This document shows positions 8,385 to 16,161 of a DNA stretch of 24,460 nt, piece after piece. The notes under the pieces are model-generated. The model made no database searches, was not told where the DNA came from, and saw only the letters and a list, made by a program, of their open reading frames with translations. Each line of letters begins with the position of its first letter. Positions within the stretch are counted from its first letter, which is position 1. Where the stretch lies: contig JAEZBW010000460.1 of NCBI GenBank assembly GCA_023426765.1, positions 1-24,460 on the forward strand, given 5' to 3'. Made by a program: the position numbers and the translations under genes. This DNA comes from Bacillota bacterium (GTDB lineage: Bacteria; Bacillota; Clostridia; DSM-8532).

Positions 8385-8921
8385 TTATTCTCTGACGATT
8401 CTCTCCAGTTCATATTTTTTGATTTTCATTCTGATCGGAGCATTGATTTTTGCGAACAAAGCGGCAAACATCAATACCGGAGCAGCAAGCACAATGTTCA
8501 TGGTCGTTCGGTTGATGATTCCTAAGGCCAGGTTCATAATGCCAACAATAAGTTCCATGAGCATAAACGACTGGTAAAAAAGGCTCACTCTTTTGTAATA
8601 CCTGTACCTGGACTCCATATCGCTATACATGTCAAAAGGCCCGTCGGCAGCTTTTTTTCTTAAATAGATCCATCTCATGTACTTCGCAACACACTCAATG
8701 CCGTTTTCTTCAAGAAACTGAATATAGGCTGCACTGTCGGAATGGGTATGATGGTTTTCCATCAATTCAACCCGGTAAACATACTCATTGGGCGGCGCCT
8801 GCTCAAAGACATAGCGGCACCAGGAATAATCAATCAGCGCCATTCCCATGGCTGACATGCTGTTCAGCCAGTTTTCTTCTTTTTCCACATCCCAATAAGC
8901 TTTTCTGATAACCTGTTTCAT
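8385..8921 (-). CDS. DUF2812 domain-containing membrane protein
   Basis: 178 residues. The N-terminal half is soluble and matches DUF2812 (opening KAYWDVEKEENWLNSMSAMG, then the aromatic-rich SWCRYVFEQAPPNEYVYRVEL). The C-terminal half carries two hydrophobic helices (FMLMELIVGIMNLALGII and TMNIVLAAPVLMFAALFA) followed by a basic tail. DUF2812 proteins are commonly encoded immediately after PadR regulators in Firmicutes; their role is unknown. Here the start codon overlaps the PadR stop as ATGA and has AGGAGG upstream, so the two are translationally coupled. It is likely under PadR autoregulation. Confidence 0.88.
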   Translation of the reverse strand: MKQVIRKAYWDVEKEENWLNSMSAMGMALIDYSWCRYVFEQAPPNEYVYRVELMENHHTHSDSAAYIQFLEENGIECVAKYMRWIYLRKKAADGPFDMYSDMESRYRYYKRVSLFYQSFMLMELIVGIMNLALGIINRTTMNIVLAAPVLMFAALFAKINAPIRMKIKKYELERIVRE

Positions 8922-9262
8922 GATAATTCCACCTCCTGCCCTGCAGCATTCAGGATCCTCTTTCCATTCCCGATCAGCTCTTCCAGCCTTCTGATCTCAC
9001 CGATCACCACGGCTTTTCCAATACCCGTAATCACATATTCTTTTTTCCTCGCATCCGCATCCATCGCCAGCAGGTTAATCCATCCCTTGTCCAGCAGGGT
9101 GTTGATTGCGCCGTATAGCGTTCCCGCCCCCAGATTGACTCTTCCCTGGCTTAGTTCCCGGACATTTTGCATGATCCCGTAACCATGCAGCGGGGTGAAA
9201 AGCGATAACAGGATATAGTATACCGTTTCGGTCAATGCTCCCCATTCCTGATTTCCATACAT
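8918..9262 (-). CDS. PadR-family transcriptional regulator
   Basis: 114-residue winged-helix regulator. Visible PadR signatures: VYYILLSLFTPLHGYGIMQ, then LGAGTLYGAINTLLDKGWI, and RKKEYVITGIGK in the wing, followed by a short dimerising helix. An in-frame ATG at 9277 is part of the GGAGG ribosome binding site, so the ATG at 9262, which sits about 8 bases after that site, is the better start. The gene is first in a two-gene operon with DUF2812. The promoter region is full of GATATATC-type palindromes, which fits autorepression. The inducer is unknown; PadR relatives often respond to small hydrophobic or antimicrobial compounds. Confidence 0.9.
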   Translation of the reverse strand: MYGNQEWGALTETVYYILLSLFTPLHGYGIMQNVRELSQGRVNLGAGTLYGAINTLLDKGWINLLAMDADARKKEYVITGIGKAVVIGEIRRLEELIGNGKRILNAAGQEVELS

Positions 9263-9287
9263 ATCTGACACCTCCATTATTACACTC

Positions 9288-9301
9288 GACGATATATCGT
9301 C
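9288..9301. promoter_or_regulatory. Perfect 14-base palindrome, probable PadR operator (downstream site)
   Basis: GACGATATATCGTC is self-complementary over 14 bases and falls just after the predicted transcription start (about 9307) of padR. The same ATATCG/CGATAT half-sites recur inside the promoter. Binding by the adjacent PadR is an inference from position and symmetry. Confidence 0.65.
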
Positions 9302-9313
9302 TGACGTAATATT

Positions 9314-9342
9314 ATTATATCGCGATACGATATATCTGTCAA
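9314..9342 (-). promoter_or_regulatory. Perfect-consensus sigma-A promoter of the padR-DUF2812 operon with embedded operators
   Basis: On the minus strand TTGACA (9337-9342) and TATAAT (9314-9319) are exact consensus hexamers 17 bases apart. The spacer is made of a GATATATC dyad (9329-9336) and the palindrome TATCGCGATA (9318-9327), which also overlaps the -10. A third palindrome lies at 9288-9301. A maximal promoter covered by repressor-like sites is the expected design for a tightly autorepressed gene. Confidence 0.85.
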
Positions 9343-9499
9343 CGATATAATTGAAAAATTTTCTTTTTATTTTTTAACCTGTATCCTGTCTGCTCAATTT
9401 CCTGCCGGACGGCCTTCGAACATCGCGGAGAATCATCCCGTTGTCAGGAAGTGAACATTTCTGTGCAAAAATTGATAGGTGATCCTTCGGATTCTGCAG

Positions 9500-9505
9500 T
9501 ATAAT
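9500..9505 (+). promoter_or_regulatory. Possible -10 element for the GH8/MATE operon
   Basis: TATAAT at 9500-9505, 50 bases before the GH8 start. The best upstream hexamer, TTGATA (9472-9477), is 22 bases away, too far for a standard promoter, so an activator or an alternative -35 is possible. The 9343-9471 stretch has nothing else recognisable. Confidence 0.35.
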
Positions 9506-9555
9506 CAAAGAAAGGATCGATGTAAGGTTTTGATAAAAAATAAGGAGATATTGAA

Positions 9556-10698
9556 ATGAGTTTATTCAAGGGAGCTTTTTATAACGGTGAGTACCGCAAT
9601 ATTTTTAAAGAACTGGGGTATACCGACTCTGAAATTGAGCAGAAGATACAGGACACCTGGCAGAAAGTGTTTTACGGGGATGATGACACCCGGATCTATT
9701 ACCCTGTGGGGGAAGACATGGGATATCTGCTGGACACCGGCAACCTGGATGTCAGAACCGAAGGCATGTCCTATGGCATGATGCTTTGCGTTCAGATGGA
9801 CAGGAAAGAGGAGTTCGACAGAATCTGGACATGGTCTAAAAAATATATGCAGATCACCGAGGGCAGATACAAAGAATATTTCGCCTGGTCGCTGAACACC
9901 GATGGAACACGAAAGGCCCAGGGGCCCGCTCCCGATGGAGAAGAATATTTTGCGATGGCGTTGTTTTTTGCCTCTCACCGCTGGGGTGACGGCCCCGAGC
10001 CATATGACTACAGCCGTCAGGCCAGAATAATTTTACGGGAATGTGTGCACAAGGGAGAGGACGGCATTGGCGACCCCATGTGGGATCCAGCCAACAAGCT
10101 GATTAAGTTTGTTCCTGAAACTCCCTGGACAGACCCCTCATACCACCTTCCCCATTTTTATGAGCTGTTTTCACTGTGGGCTGATCCAAAGGATGCGCAA
10201 TTCTGGAAAGAGGCCGCGGCAGCCAGCCGTGCATTTCTTCCAACGTCTTATCACCCTAAAACCGGGCTGGCGCCTGAATACTCCAATTACGACGGCACAC
10301 CGTACAAGGCACCCTGGGGTTATGGACATTACCACTTCTACAGTGACGCCTATCGTGTAGCTGCCAATATCGGGCTCGACTCCGCCTGGTTTGGACGGGA
10401 GCAATGGCATAAAACCTTCGCCGACAAAATTCAGGCCTTTTTCGCCCCAATGGGTGAAAACCCGGATTACAGGATGTATGCCATAGACGGTACCCCGCTG
10501 GAGGAAAAATCCCTGCACCCCATAGGTCTGATTGCCACCAATGCACAGGCAGCGCTGGCTACTGATGGCCCGAATGCGGAAAAGCTGGTGCGTCTGTTCT
10601 GGAATACGCCTGTCAGAACCGGTGTAAGAAGATACTATGACAACTGCCTGTACTTCTTCAGTCTGCTTGCATTAAGCGGACGTTATAGAATATGGTGA
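9556..10698 (+). CDS. GH8 reducing-end xylose-releasing exo-oligoxylanase (Rex-type)
   Basis: 380 residues without a signal peptide, so cytoplasmic. It belongs to glycoside hydrolase family 8 in the Rex subgroup that removes xylose from the reducing end of xylo-oligosaccharides by inversion. Diagnostic segments: VRTEGMSYGMM with the likely general acid Glu69, then FAWSLNTDGTRKAQGPAPDGEEYFAMAL, and YGHYHFYSDAYR with the probable base Asp264. The length is close to that of characterised Rex enzymes (slightly under 400 residues). AAGGAG lies about 9 bases before the ATG at 9556. The MATE gene begins 4 bases after the stop, so the two are one transcription unit. The GH43 and six-hairpin genes on the opposite strand fit the same intracellular xylo-oligosaccharide breakdown. 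Specific substrate is inferred from family. Confidence 0.88.
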   Translation: MSLFKGAFYNGEYRNIFKELGYTDSEIEQKIQDTWQKVFYGDDDTRIYYPVGEDMGYLLDTGNLDVRTEGMSYGMMLCVQMDRKEEFDRIWTWSKKYMQITEGRYKEYFAWSLNTDGTRKAQGPAPDGEEYFAMALFFASHRWGDGPEPYDYSRQARIILRECVHKGEDGIGDPMWDPANKLIKFVPETPWTDPSYHLPHFYELFSLWADPKDAQFWKEAAAASRAFLPTSYHPKTGLAPEYSNYDGTPYKAPWGYGHYHFYSDAYRVAANIGLDSAWFGREQWHKTFADKIQAFFAPMGENPDYRMYAIDGTPLEEKSLHPIGLIATNAQAALATDGPNAEKLVRLFWNTPVRTGVRRYYDNCLYFFSLLALSGRYRIW

Positions 10699-10702
10699 CA
10701 CA

Positions 10703-12067
10703 ATGAACTCAATACAAAAGAATAAGGAACTGAAACTTTTTGCCATAACCTGGCCGATATTTGTTGAAACCCTGCTGCGCATGCTTTTGGGAAACCTGGA
10801 TACGATCATGCTCAGCAATTATTCCGAGAATGCGGTTGCTTCGGTCGGCGCTTCAAATCAGATTAATATGGTGATCGTCATTCTGTTTTCGATCATCGCA
10901 ACCGGAACCACCATCGTCATCTCCCAGTACCTTGGTGCCGGAATGAAGGAAAAGGCCGACAGTGCCGCGATATCCGCCCTGGTGATGAACCTCGCTGCAG
11001 GCCTGTTTCTCAGCTTTGTCATGTTCACCTTTGCCAGGAGTATTTTGAAGGTTATGAACATTCCGGAAGAGCTGCTGGCCGATTCGGTGCTTTATTTGAA
11101 GATGGTGGGGTCCTGCGCTTTCCTGAACGCTATGATTGCAACCTGTTCGTCCATCCTTCGAAGCCATGGCAGCACCCGTCCCGCGATGCTGGTTGTTTTA
11201 GTGATGAATATCATCAATGCGCTTGGGAACTGGTTTTTCCTATATAGCCCCGTAGGAAACCCCGTTCTGGGGGTTCGGGGGGTTGCGCTGGCTACAATTC
11301 TCAGTCAGGTTATCGCTTTGATCGCCCTTTTGATTATTATCGCCCGGATGGGCCTGAAGTTTTCATTGAAGGCGGTTTTCCAGCCGGATCGGGAAGTGGT
11401 TCGCAATGTTCTGAAAATCGGGCTGCCATCCGCCGGTGAAAACCTGGTTTACCATTTGTCGTCACTGGTCATCACCTATATCATCACATTTATGGGTACC
11501 GAAGCGTTGACAACAAGAGTGATGACCTTTAATCTGATGTACTTTATCATGATTCCCGGGATGTCTTTGGGGCAGGGTACGCAAATCCTCGTCGGGCACA
11601 GGGTTGGCGCCGGCAGGAACCAGGAAGCCTACAAGCTTTGCCTTCGAAGCCTGCTGTATGGGGTCATAGGCTCCATCCTCGCCTCGTTTGTGATTTACCT
11701 GTTCAGACATTCCCTGCTTGGGATATTCAGCGAAAACCCCAATATTATCGCAACAGGCGGCAAACTCCTTGCATTGGCGATTCTGCTTGAACCCGGCCGG
11801 GTGTTCAACCTGGTGCTGATGAATTCGCTGAAGGCTTCCGGAGATGTTCGTTTCCCGGTGTTCATGGGCTGCATCTCCCCCTGGATTTTTGCTGTTGGGC
11901 TGTCCTGGTTGCTGGGGATCCATTTTGGATTCGGCCTTATCGGGGTATGGATAGGATATTCCGCTGATGAGTGGTTCCGTGGCTGGACAGCGTTCTTCCG
12001 ATGGAAATCGAGAGCCTGGGAGCAAAAGGCCCTGCTGCGCAAAACTGTCGATGAACCTCAGATCTGA
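10703..12067 (+). CDS. MATE-family efflux transporter
   Basis: 454-residue polytopic membrane protein with about 12 hydrophobic segments arranged in two halves. The N-terminus (WPIFVETLLRMLLGNLDTIMLS) and the phrase AVASVGASNQI are typical of MATE carriers; GVRGVALATILSQVIAL and the C-half GFGLIGVWIGYSADEWFRG match the repeat. MATE proteins export organic cations or drugs using Na+ or H+ gradients; the substrate here is not predictable. The start is 4 bases after the GH8 stop and has only a weak ribosome binding site (GGTGA in the end of GH8), suggesting translational coupling. A carbohydrate enzyme plus a MATE exporter is an odd pairing; a sugar- or glycoside-derived export substrate is a speculation. 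Confidence 0.88.
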   Translation: MNSIQKNKELKLFAITWPIFVETLLRMLLGNLDTIMLSNYSENAVASVGASNQINMVIVILFSIIATGTTIVISQYLGAGMKEKADSAAISALVMNLAAGLFLSFVMFTFARSILKVMNIPEELLADSVLYLKMVGSCAFLNAMIATCSSILRSHGSTRPAMLVVLVMNIINALGNWFFLYSPVGNPVLGVRGVALATILSQVIALIALLIIIARMGLKFSLKAVFQPDREVVRNVLKIGLPSAGENLVYHLSSLVITYIITFMGTEALTTRVMTFNLMYFIMIPGMSLGQGTQILVGHRVGAGRNQEAYKLCLRSLLYGVIGSILASFVIYLFRHSLLGIFSENPNIIATGGKLLALAILLEPGRVFNLVLMNSLKASGDVRFPVFMGCISPWIFAVGLSWLLGIHFGFGLIGVWIGYSADEWFRGWTAFFRWKSRAWEQKALLRKTVDEPQI

Positions 12068-12135
12068 CGGATAATGTACATTCTCCGGCAGTATGCAGTT
12101 CATTCCAGAGATTGCTTAGAAAACAATCATTGAAA

Positions 12136-12180
12136 TTATAACAACGGAAGCGATTGCTTGCAATCGCAACACACCGTTAT
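12136..12180. repeat. Dispersed imperfect dyad repeat, copy 1
   Basis: 45 bases beginning TTATAACAACGGAAG and ending CAACACACCGTTAT. The centre is a perfect inverted repeat (GCGATTGC, two bases, GCAATCGC) and the outer AACGG/CCGTT also pair. Copy 3 has the same flanks; copy 2 is diverged. On the minus strand it contains TTGCAA (12158-12163), 17 bases and TATAAT (12135-12140), a promoter-like arrangement pointing into the MATE gene. Confidence 0.8.
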
Positions 12181-12266
12181 ATCGAGGCGGGAGATATGCT
12201 CACCGCCTGATTAAGGTAATTGGTACCCGCCACCTATAGAGGTGGGGGACATCGGGCCTCGTTATA
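12178..12266. ncRNA. Unidentified multi-hairpin structured element
   Basis: An outer stem TATATCGAGGC (12178-12188) pairs with GCCTCGTTATA (12256-12266) at 10 of 11 positions. It encloses two hairpins: GGCGG/CCGCC (12186-12190 with 12203-12207, which partly competes with the outer stem) and CCACCT-ATAG-AGGTGG (12230-12245). The layout is a three-way junction with about 89 bases in total. It begins inside the end of repeat copy 1 and precedes a terminator. The CCACCT/AGGTGG hairpin resembles ends of IS200/IS605-type elements from memory, so a remnant or small palindromic mobile element is possible; no transposase is present. Type 'ncRNA' is a structural guess. Confidence 0.4.
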
Positions 12267-12278
12267 TACAAGAGCCAT

Positions 12279-12308
12279 AAAAGGAGCTGCAACAGCTCCT
12301 TTTATTTT
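12279..12308. terminator. Bidirectional terminator between MATE and the six-hairpin glycosidase gene
   Basis: AAAAGGAGCTG (12279-12289), loop CAA, CAGCTCCTTTT (12293-12303): an 11-base perfect stem with A run on one side and T-rich tract on the other, so it can end both convergent operons. Confidence 0.9.
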
Positions 12309-12377
12309 TATGGAAATCATTTAACGCGAGGTGATGGATCTCTGGAACGGGTAACCTTACTGATGAAGCATTCTCTG

Positions 12378-14450
12378 CTAAAGCACGGGCTTCAGCCCTT
12401 CCCAGGTTACACACCAGGAACCGTCCTTCGGGAAGCCGGGCGTATTTTCTGTGCAGCCCTCCCAGCCGGCAGCCATCATGGCCACCGCCGTCAACAAGCC
12501 TCCATTTCCCGGAAGATAAATGGGCAAATCGCTCTTATCACCCTGCCTGTTGTGACCATTTACCAGATACTCATTCTTCGGTGCATCCATCAACAGGCAG
12601 TCGACAGCCAATTCAGGCTGGTTCAGCCTTGCGGCTGTCATCGCCATCATCGGGAAGTCCCACCCCCAGACGCCGTCAAAATCCCACTTTTCCAGAACAG
12701 TTTTCAGCGTATTCAGCATGATCTTCTTATCTGCCTTAATGCCGGGCAGAATCCCGAATGCATACAGCATTGAGGGATGATCATCGTTAAACCGCGTATA
12801 GGTATCCGGGCAGTTTTCATGGGCCAGGTAAACCCCGTCCTTTACAGGCAGCGGGGCAAGCCCTTTGGCAATCGCAGCCCATTCGTCCACAGGGCTCAGG
12901 TTTAATCGCTCTCTCCACTCATTTGCGGTTTTCAGGCCAAAAGCCCAGTACTCCAGCTCGAGTGTGGGGTTCATAACATCCTGGGGCTTATGGTTCTCCT
13001 GTGCCGGAATTAAGGCCGGGCCCAGGTTATACCTGTCTTTCGCCCTGTCATATTCGGCATAGGATGCCATAAATTTCGCGGTTTCAAAGACGATGCCGCT
13101 GTATTTTTCAAGCGTTTCCCGGCAGGGATTCAGCTTATATAAAAGCTCTGCATAATAGATCGGATGGGGCTGTTGCCAGATCAGCAGCGGCCCGATGGGA
13201 GACGGACTGTCAATCCCGTCATACGCGACCATTTTGGGCCAGCGCACTCCTTCATAGCCCTGGGACTGGGCAAGTTTCCTGGCCTGCGGCAGGATGGCAT
13301 TATACCAGCCAAGGCTTTTTTCGAAAAGCCCGGCCTGACCCCAAAGCGGGAAATGAACGCCATGCCACCAGTGCATCTCCAGGTGATACTTGCCATACCA
13401 GCTGTTAAACGTAAGCCCTGTTTCCTGGGGAGGCAGCGAACCTGCACAGTTTACCTTCAGCAAATACCGGGACAGAACAATTCTGCGCTCCAGTTCCATT
13501 GCGCGAGGATCGGTACTATTTTTAAATTCGATAGCGCCCCCGTTGTTCCAGTAACTTTTCCAGGCTATTTCACTTGCCTGAAGCGTTCCATCAAACAGCG
13601 GCAGCTTGCTATCGTCCTTTTGCAAAGAAAACAGGCATGACAGCTCCAGCCTTGCCGAGCCGGCAGCCGGGATGAGTTTGAAGCTGTTTCTGCCGGTGCG
13701 TTCAAGCTTTGTTCCATCTGTAAAAACAAGCCGGATGAAGCAGAAGTTTTTATCCAGGATATGTCTCAGCAGCACATCATTTTCCCGGTTACACTCCATT
13801 TCGGTATGATGGGCTGCATCATTGTCCCAGTCTGCCGCTGATTTAAGGTGTGTGCCATACGGCAGCCTTATCGCAATTGCCAGCTGTTTCATAACAGATG
13901 GATCTGATTCAATAAGAAAAGAGACCATGTCTTTATCCGGGTGACAGCACGTTTTGGTTCTTACCTTGCCGCCATCAACTTCGAAAGCGCTTGAAATCAG
14001 GCCATTCCACAGATCCAGGATCTGATGTGCTTTCTCAATGTCTTCCGCTGCTGCTGTATGGCCGTCTTGTTTCGTAATCTCCAGGCCAATCCGCCCCAGA
14101 TGAAGCCGGTGTGGATTCATTCGAAGCCAATTGAAAGCTTCCTCCTGGTTCGCCGCACTGGTTCTGTAGCCAACCTTTCGGGTTTGTGTTTCAAAGAATT
14201 CCGGTGTGAGATCATGGATATCATAGCTCCCCGTTTCATTATCCGGGGGCTTGATATGCCATCCCCACTGCGCTTGCGTGCATAGCGGAATGCCTTCGGC
14301 ATACGCTTCCGGAAAGGTTTGCAGGCCGGTAATGTCGGCTGTATAAGCGAACTCGCCGTTTCCTACACTGAATGGCGCATAGGGATTTATTTCCCTTACT
14401 TCGGGGTTATGCCTTGTCACCAGTTCGAATCGATTGATCGCCATCATCAT
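12378..14450 (-). CDS. Six-hairpin glycosidase-like protein (GH65/GH95-like clan), function unassigned
   Basis: 690 residues, no signal peptide. The N-terminal ~270 residues are a beta-rich domain (YAPFSVGNGEFAYTADITG early on, as in GH65-type N-domains). The rest is helical with aromatic motifs expected of an (alpha/alpha)6 barrel: FNSWYGKYHLEMHWWHG, FPLWGQAGLFEKSLGWY, GVRWPKMVAYDG, LLIWQQPHPIYYAELLY and GVWGWDFPMMAMTAARL. I recognise the fold but not a named family or the catalytic acid. It is the second gene of an operon with GH43: its GAAAGGAAA ribosome binding site overlaps the GH43 stop, with 11 bases between genes. Three consecutive ATG codons make the exact start uncertain by 1-2 residues. 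Intracellular action on xylan- or arabinoxylan-derived oligosaccharides is inferred from the neighbours. Confidence 0.65.
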   Translation of the reverse strand: MMMAINRFELVTRHNPEVREINPYAPFSVGNGEFAYTADITGLQTFPEAYAEGIPLCTQAQWGWHIKPPDNETGSYDIHDLTPEFFETQTRKVGYRTSAANQEEAFNWLRMNPHRLHLGRIGLEITKQDGHTAAAEDIEKAHQILDLWNGLISSAFEVDGGKVRTKTCCHPDKDMVSFLIESDPSVMKQLAIAIRLPYGTHLKSAADWDNDAAHHTEMECNRENDVLLRHILDKNFCFIRLVFTDGTKLERTGRNSFKLIPAAGSARLELSCLFSLQKDDSKLPLFDGTLQASEIAWKSYWNNGGAIEFKNSTDPRAMELERRIVLSRYLLKVNCAGSLPPQETGLTFNSWYGKYHLEMHWWHGVHFPLWGQAGLFEKSLGWYNAILPQARKLAQSQGYEGVRWPKMVAYDGIDSPSPIGPLLIWQQPHPIYYAELLYKLNPCRETLEKYSGIVFETAKFMASYAEYDRAKDRYNLGPALIPAQENHKPQDVMNPTLELEYWAFGLKTANEWRERLNLSPVDEWAAIAKGLAPLPVKDGVYLAHENCPDTYTRFNDDHPSMLYAFGILPGIKADKKIMLNTLKTVLEKWDFDGVWGWDFPMMAMTAARLNQPELAVDCLLMDAPKNEYLVNGHNRQGDKSDLPIYLPGNGGLLTAVAMMAAGWEGCTENTPGFPKDGSWCVTWEGLKPVL

Positions 14451-14461
14451 TTTCCTTTCAC

Positions 14462-15949
14462 TTACTCCAGCTCATAACGGAAATTCGTGAAATCCGCGCA
14501 CCCGCTGTCTGTAAGGGTATTGTAGTTGAATAACGCAATACGTGCGCCTTTCCAGAAACCGGGGATTAAGGTGCAGGCTCCGCCGAAATGAATAAAGCTT
14601 TGGTTGTCCAAACTGAAAAGAAACTGTGTTTTGCCGGCCAGATCAATGCTTGTGCGCAGCCAAACACAGGTACCCTTCAGAAGAGGTCCATGGTATCGCA
14701 CACTGCCTGTTACCGCTTCCAAAATAAATCCGCGTTCATTGCAAACAACGCCAAGCCAGTTCTCTTCCCGACCGGCTAGAAACGTCAGCCCGGCAATCTG
14801 TCCGGGTTTCATGTTCTCAAAGCTCATTTCCACGGTCACCATTCCCGATTCACCCATCAGCTTCTGGGTGAGCGTGTTTTTCGCCTTTAAAAGAGTATCT
14901 GCCTGTATCGCTTTCAGCCTCAGATAACCCGGGCGCTCGGTCAGGGACCATTGTTCGTTCACCGGGTTGTGGTTCCACTGCCACTGGAGGCCCAGATTCG
15001 ATCCGCTGAAGTCATCGTTGGTCTGCGGCAGCAGACGGGGATAGTTTTTTCCCACATCAGGCTTGTTGAAGATGTTCACCGGTTCTCCATCGAAACCCAT
15101 TACCGGCCAGTCATCCACCCAGGTGACCGGCTGCAGGTGACAAACGCGGCCCAGGGCGCCCGTATCCTGAAAATGCATGAACCATGACTCGCCGTTTTCT
15201 AACTCTACCAGAGCGCCCTGATGAGGCCCGTTGATGTTGGTCTTTCCGGTCTGAAGAACGACCTTCCGTTCATAAGGGCCATAAATGCTTTTTGAACGCA
15301 GTACAGTCTGCCAGCCAACCTGAACACCGCCCTCGGGGATCACCAGATAGTAGTAGCCGTTCCGCTTCATGATCTTCGTGCCTTCTGCCACTTTTCCGAC
15401 GTAAACGATGACACCGTCATCCAGAAGGCTTTTCCCATCGGGGCTCATCCTGTGAATGATGATGGGCCCCGCTCCCCACGTGCTGTGCCCCAGATAGGCA
15501 TTCCCGTCATCATCCCAGAACGGACAGGGATCTTCCCATGCAGCGACCCTTTTCACCTCATGCAGAGGTTCCCATGGACCGGCCGGTTTTTTTGCCGTGC
15601 TCATATACAGCCCTTCATCGGGTGTGCAGAAGTAGACGAAAAAAGTTCCGTTATGGAACCTGATGGCGGGAGCCCAGCTCCCCTTGCCATAGCCATTCAT
15701 ATTGTCATAAATCGGATCATGGTTCAGGGCATCATAGACCCTGCCGATAATCGTCCAGTTCACGAGATCCTTCGAGTGCAGCACCGGCATCCCCATGTAA
15801 TGGAATTCGGAGCATACCATGTAGAAATCATCCTTCACCCGGATCACATCGGGATCGGAATAGTCCGCGTTTAAAACAGGATTCCTGTATAGGCCGTTTT
15901 CCAGATCACCCCAGGAATGCTTGTATTTCAAGCCTTCTTCGTTCTTCAT
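14462..15949 (-). CDS. GH43 glycoside hydrolase (beta-xylosidase / alpha-L-arabinofuranosidase type)
   Basis: 495 residues without a signal peptide. The N-terminal five-bladed propeller (about 20-310) shows the three GH43 acidic residues: Asp32 in NADYSDPDVI (general base), Asp140 in AAWEDPCPFWDDDG (pKa modulator) and Glu189 in AEGTKIMKRNGYYYLV (general acid). A C-terminal beta-sandwich (about 315-495; ENWLGVVCNERGFILEAVTG within it) matches the GH43 C2 domain common in xylosidases. GAGGG lies six bases before the ATG at 15949. It heads a two-gene operon and is transcribed from a promoter located inside a diverged copy of the dispersed repeat. The family includes xylosidase, arabinofuranosidase and bifunctional enzymes, so the exact specificity is open. 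With GH8 Rex it would complete oligosaccharide breakdown to monosaccharides. Confidence 0.88.
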   Translation of the reverse strand: MKNEEGLKYKHSWGDLENGLYRNPVLNADYSDPDVIRVKDDFYMVCSEFHYMGMPVLHSKDLVNWTIIGRVYDALNHDPIYDNMNGYGKGSWAPAIRFHNGTFFVYFCTPDEGLYMSTAKKPAGPWEPLHEVKRVAAWEDPCPFWDDDGNAYLGHSTWGAGPIIIHRMSPDGKSLLDDGVIVYVGKVAEGTKIMKRNGYYYLVIPEGGVQVGWQTVLRSKSIYGPYERKVVLQTGKTNINGPHQGALVELENGESWFMHFQDTGALGRVCHLQPVTWVDDWPVMGFDGEPVNIFNKPDVGKNYPRLLPQTNDDFSGSNLGLQWQWNHNPVNEQWSLTERPGYLRLKAIQADTLLKAKNTLTQKLMGESGMVTVEMSFENMKPGQIAGLTFLAGREENWLGVVCNERGFILEAVTGSVRYHGPLLKGTCVWLRTSIDLAGKTQFLFSLDNQSFIHFGGACTLIPGFWKGARIALFNYNTLTDSGCADFTNFRYELE

Positions 15950-16024
15950 TCTGAACCCTCCTGCTCAATCCACTCCTGGTTTTCCGGAATGAATTGCGGA
16001 CAGCCATTACGGGCGTCCGCATTC

Positions 16025-16054
16025 ATTATAACAAAGGAAACAATTGTATTGCAA
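16025..16054 (-). promoter_or_regulatory. Promoter of the GH43 operon, embedded in repeat copy 2
   Basis: Minus-strand TTGCAA (16049-16054), 18 bases, TATAAT (16025-16030) preceded by TGT, which gives an extended -10. The leader to the ATG at 15949 is about 70 bases. Because the dyad overlaps the promoter, a DNA-binding regulator could act here. Confidence 0.6.
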
Positions 16055-16067
16055 TTGAAACACATGT
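16026..16067. repeat. Dispersed imperfect dyad repeat, copy 2 (diverged)
   Basis: Shares TTATAACAA-GGAA with copies 1 and 3 and the central CAATTG/GCAATTG dyad plus AAACACA, but lacks the terminal CCGTTAT (it reads CATGTCA instead). It sits between the divergent GH43 and M32 genes and contains the GH43 promoter. Confidence 0.55.
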
Positions 16068-16105
16068 CAGTGGAAAGAATGAATATAAGGTAAAAGGGCG
16101 GTGCT

Positions 16106-16134
16106 TTGAAGGGGTATGTATGTTACACTATAAG
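16106..16134 (+). promoter_or_regulatory. Sigma-A-like promoter for the M32 carboxypeptidase
   Basis: TTGAAG (16106-16111), 17-base spacer, TATAAG (16129-16134), with a start predicted near 16141 and a short leader to the ATG at 16162. Confidence 0.6.
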
Positions 16135-16161
16135 AAAACTGGAATAAAGGGGTAACTGGTT

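Noticed and set aside
12136..12180. Integron attC site
   Set aside because: Terminal ATAAC/GTTAT inverted ends prompted the idea, but the element is too short, lacks paired R/L boxes, and no integrase or cassette array is present.
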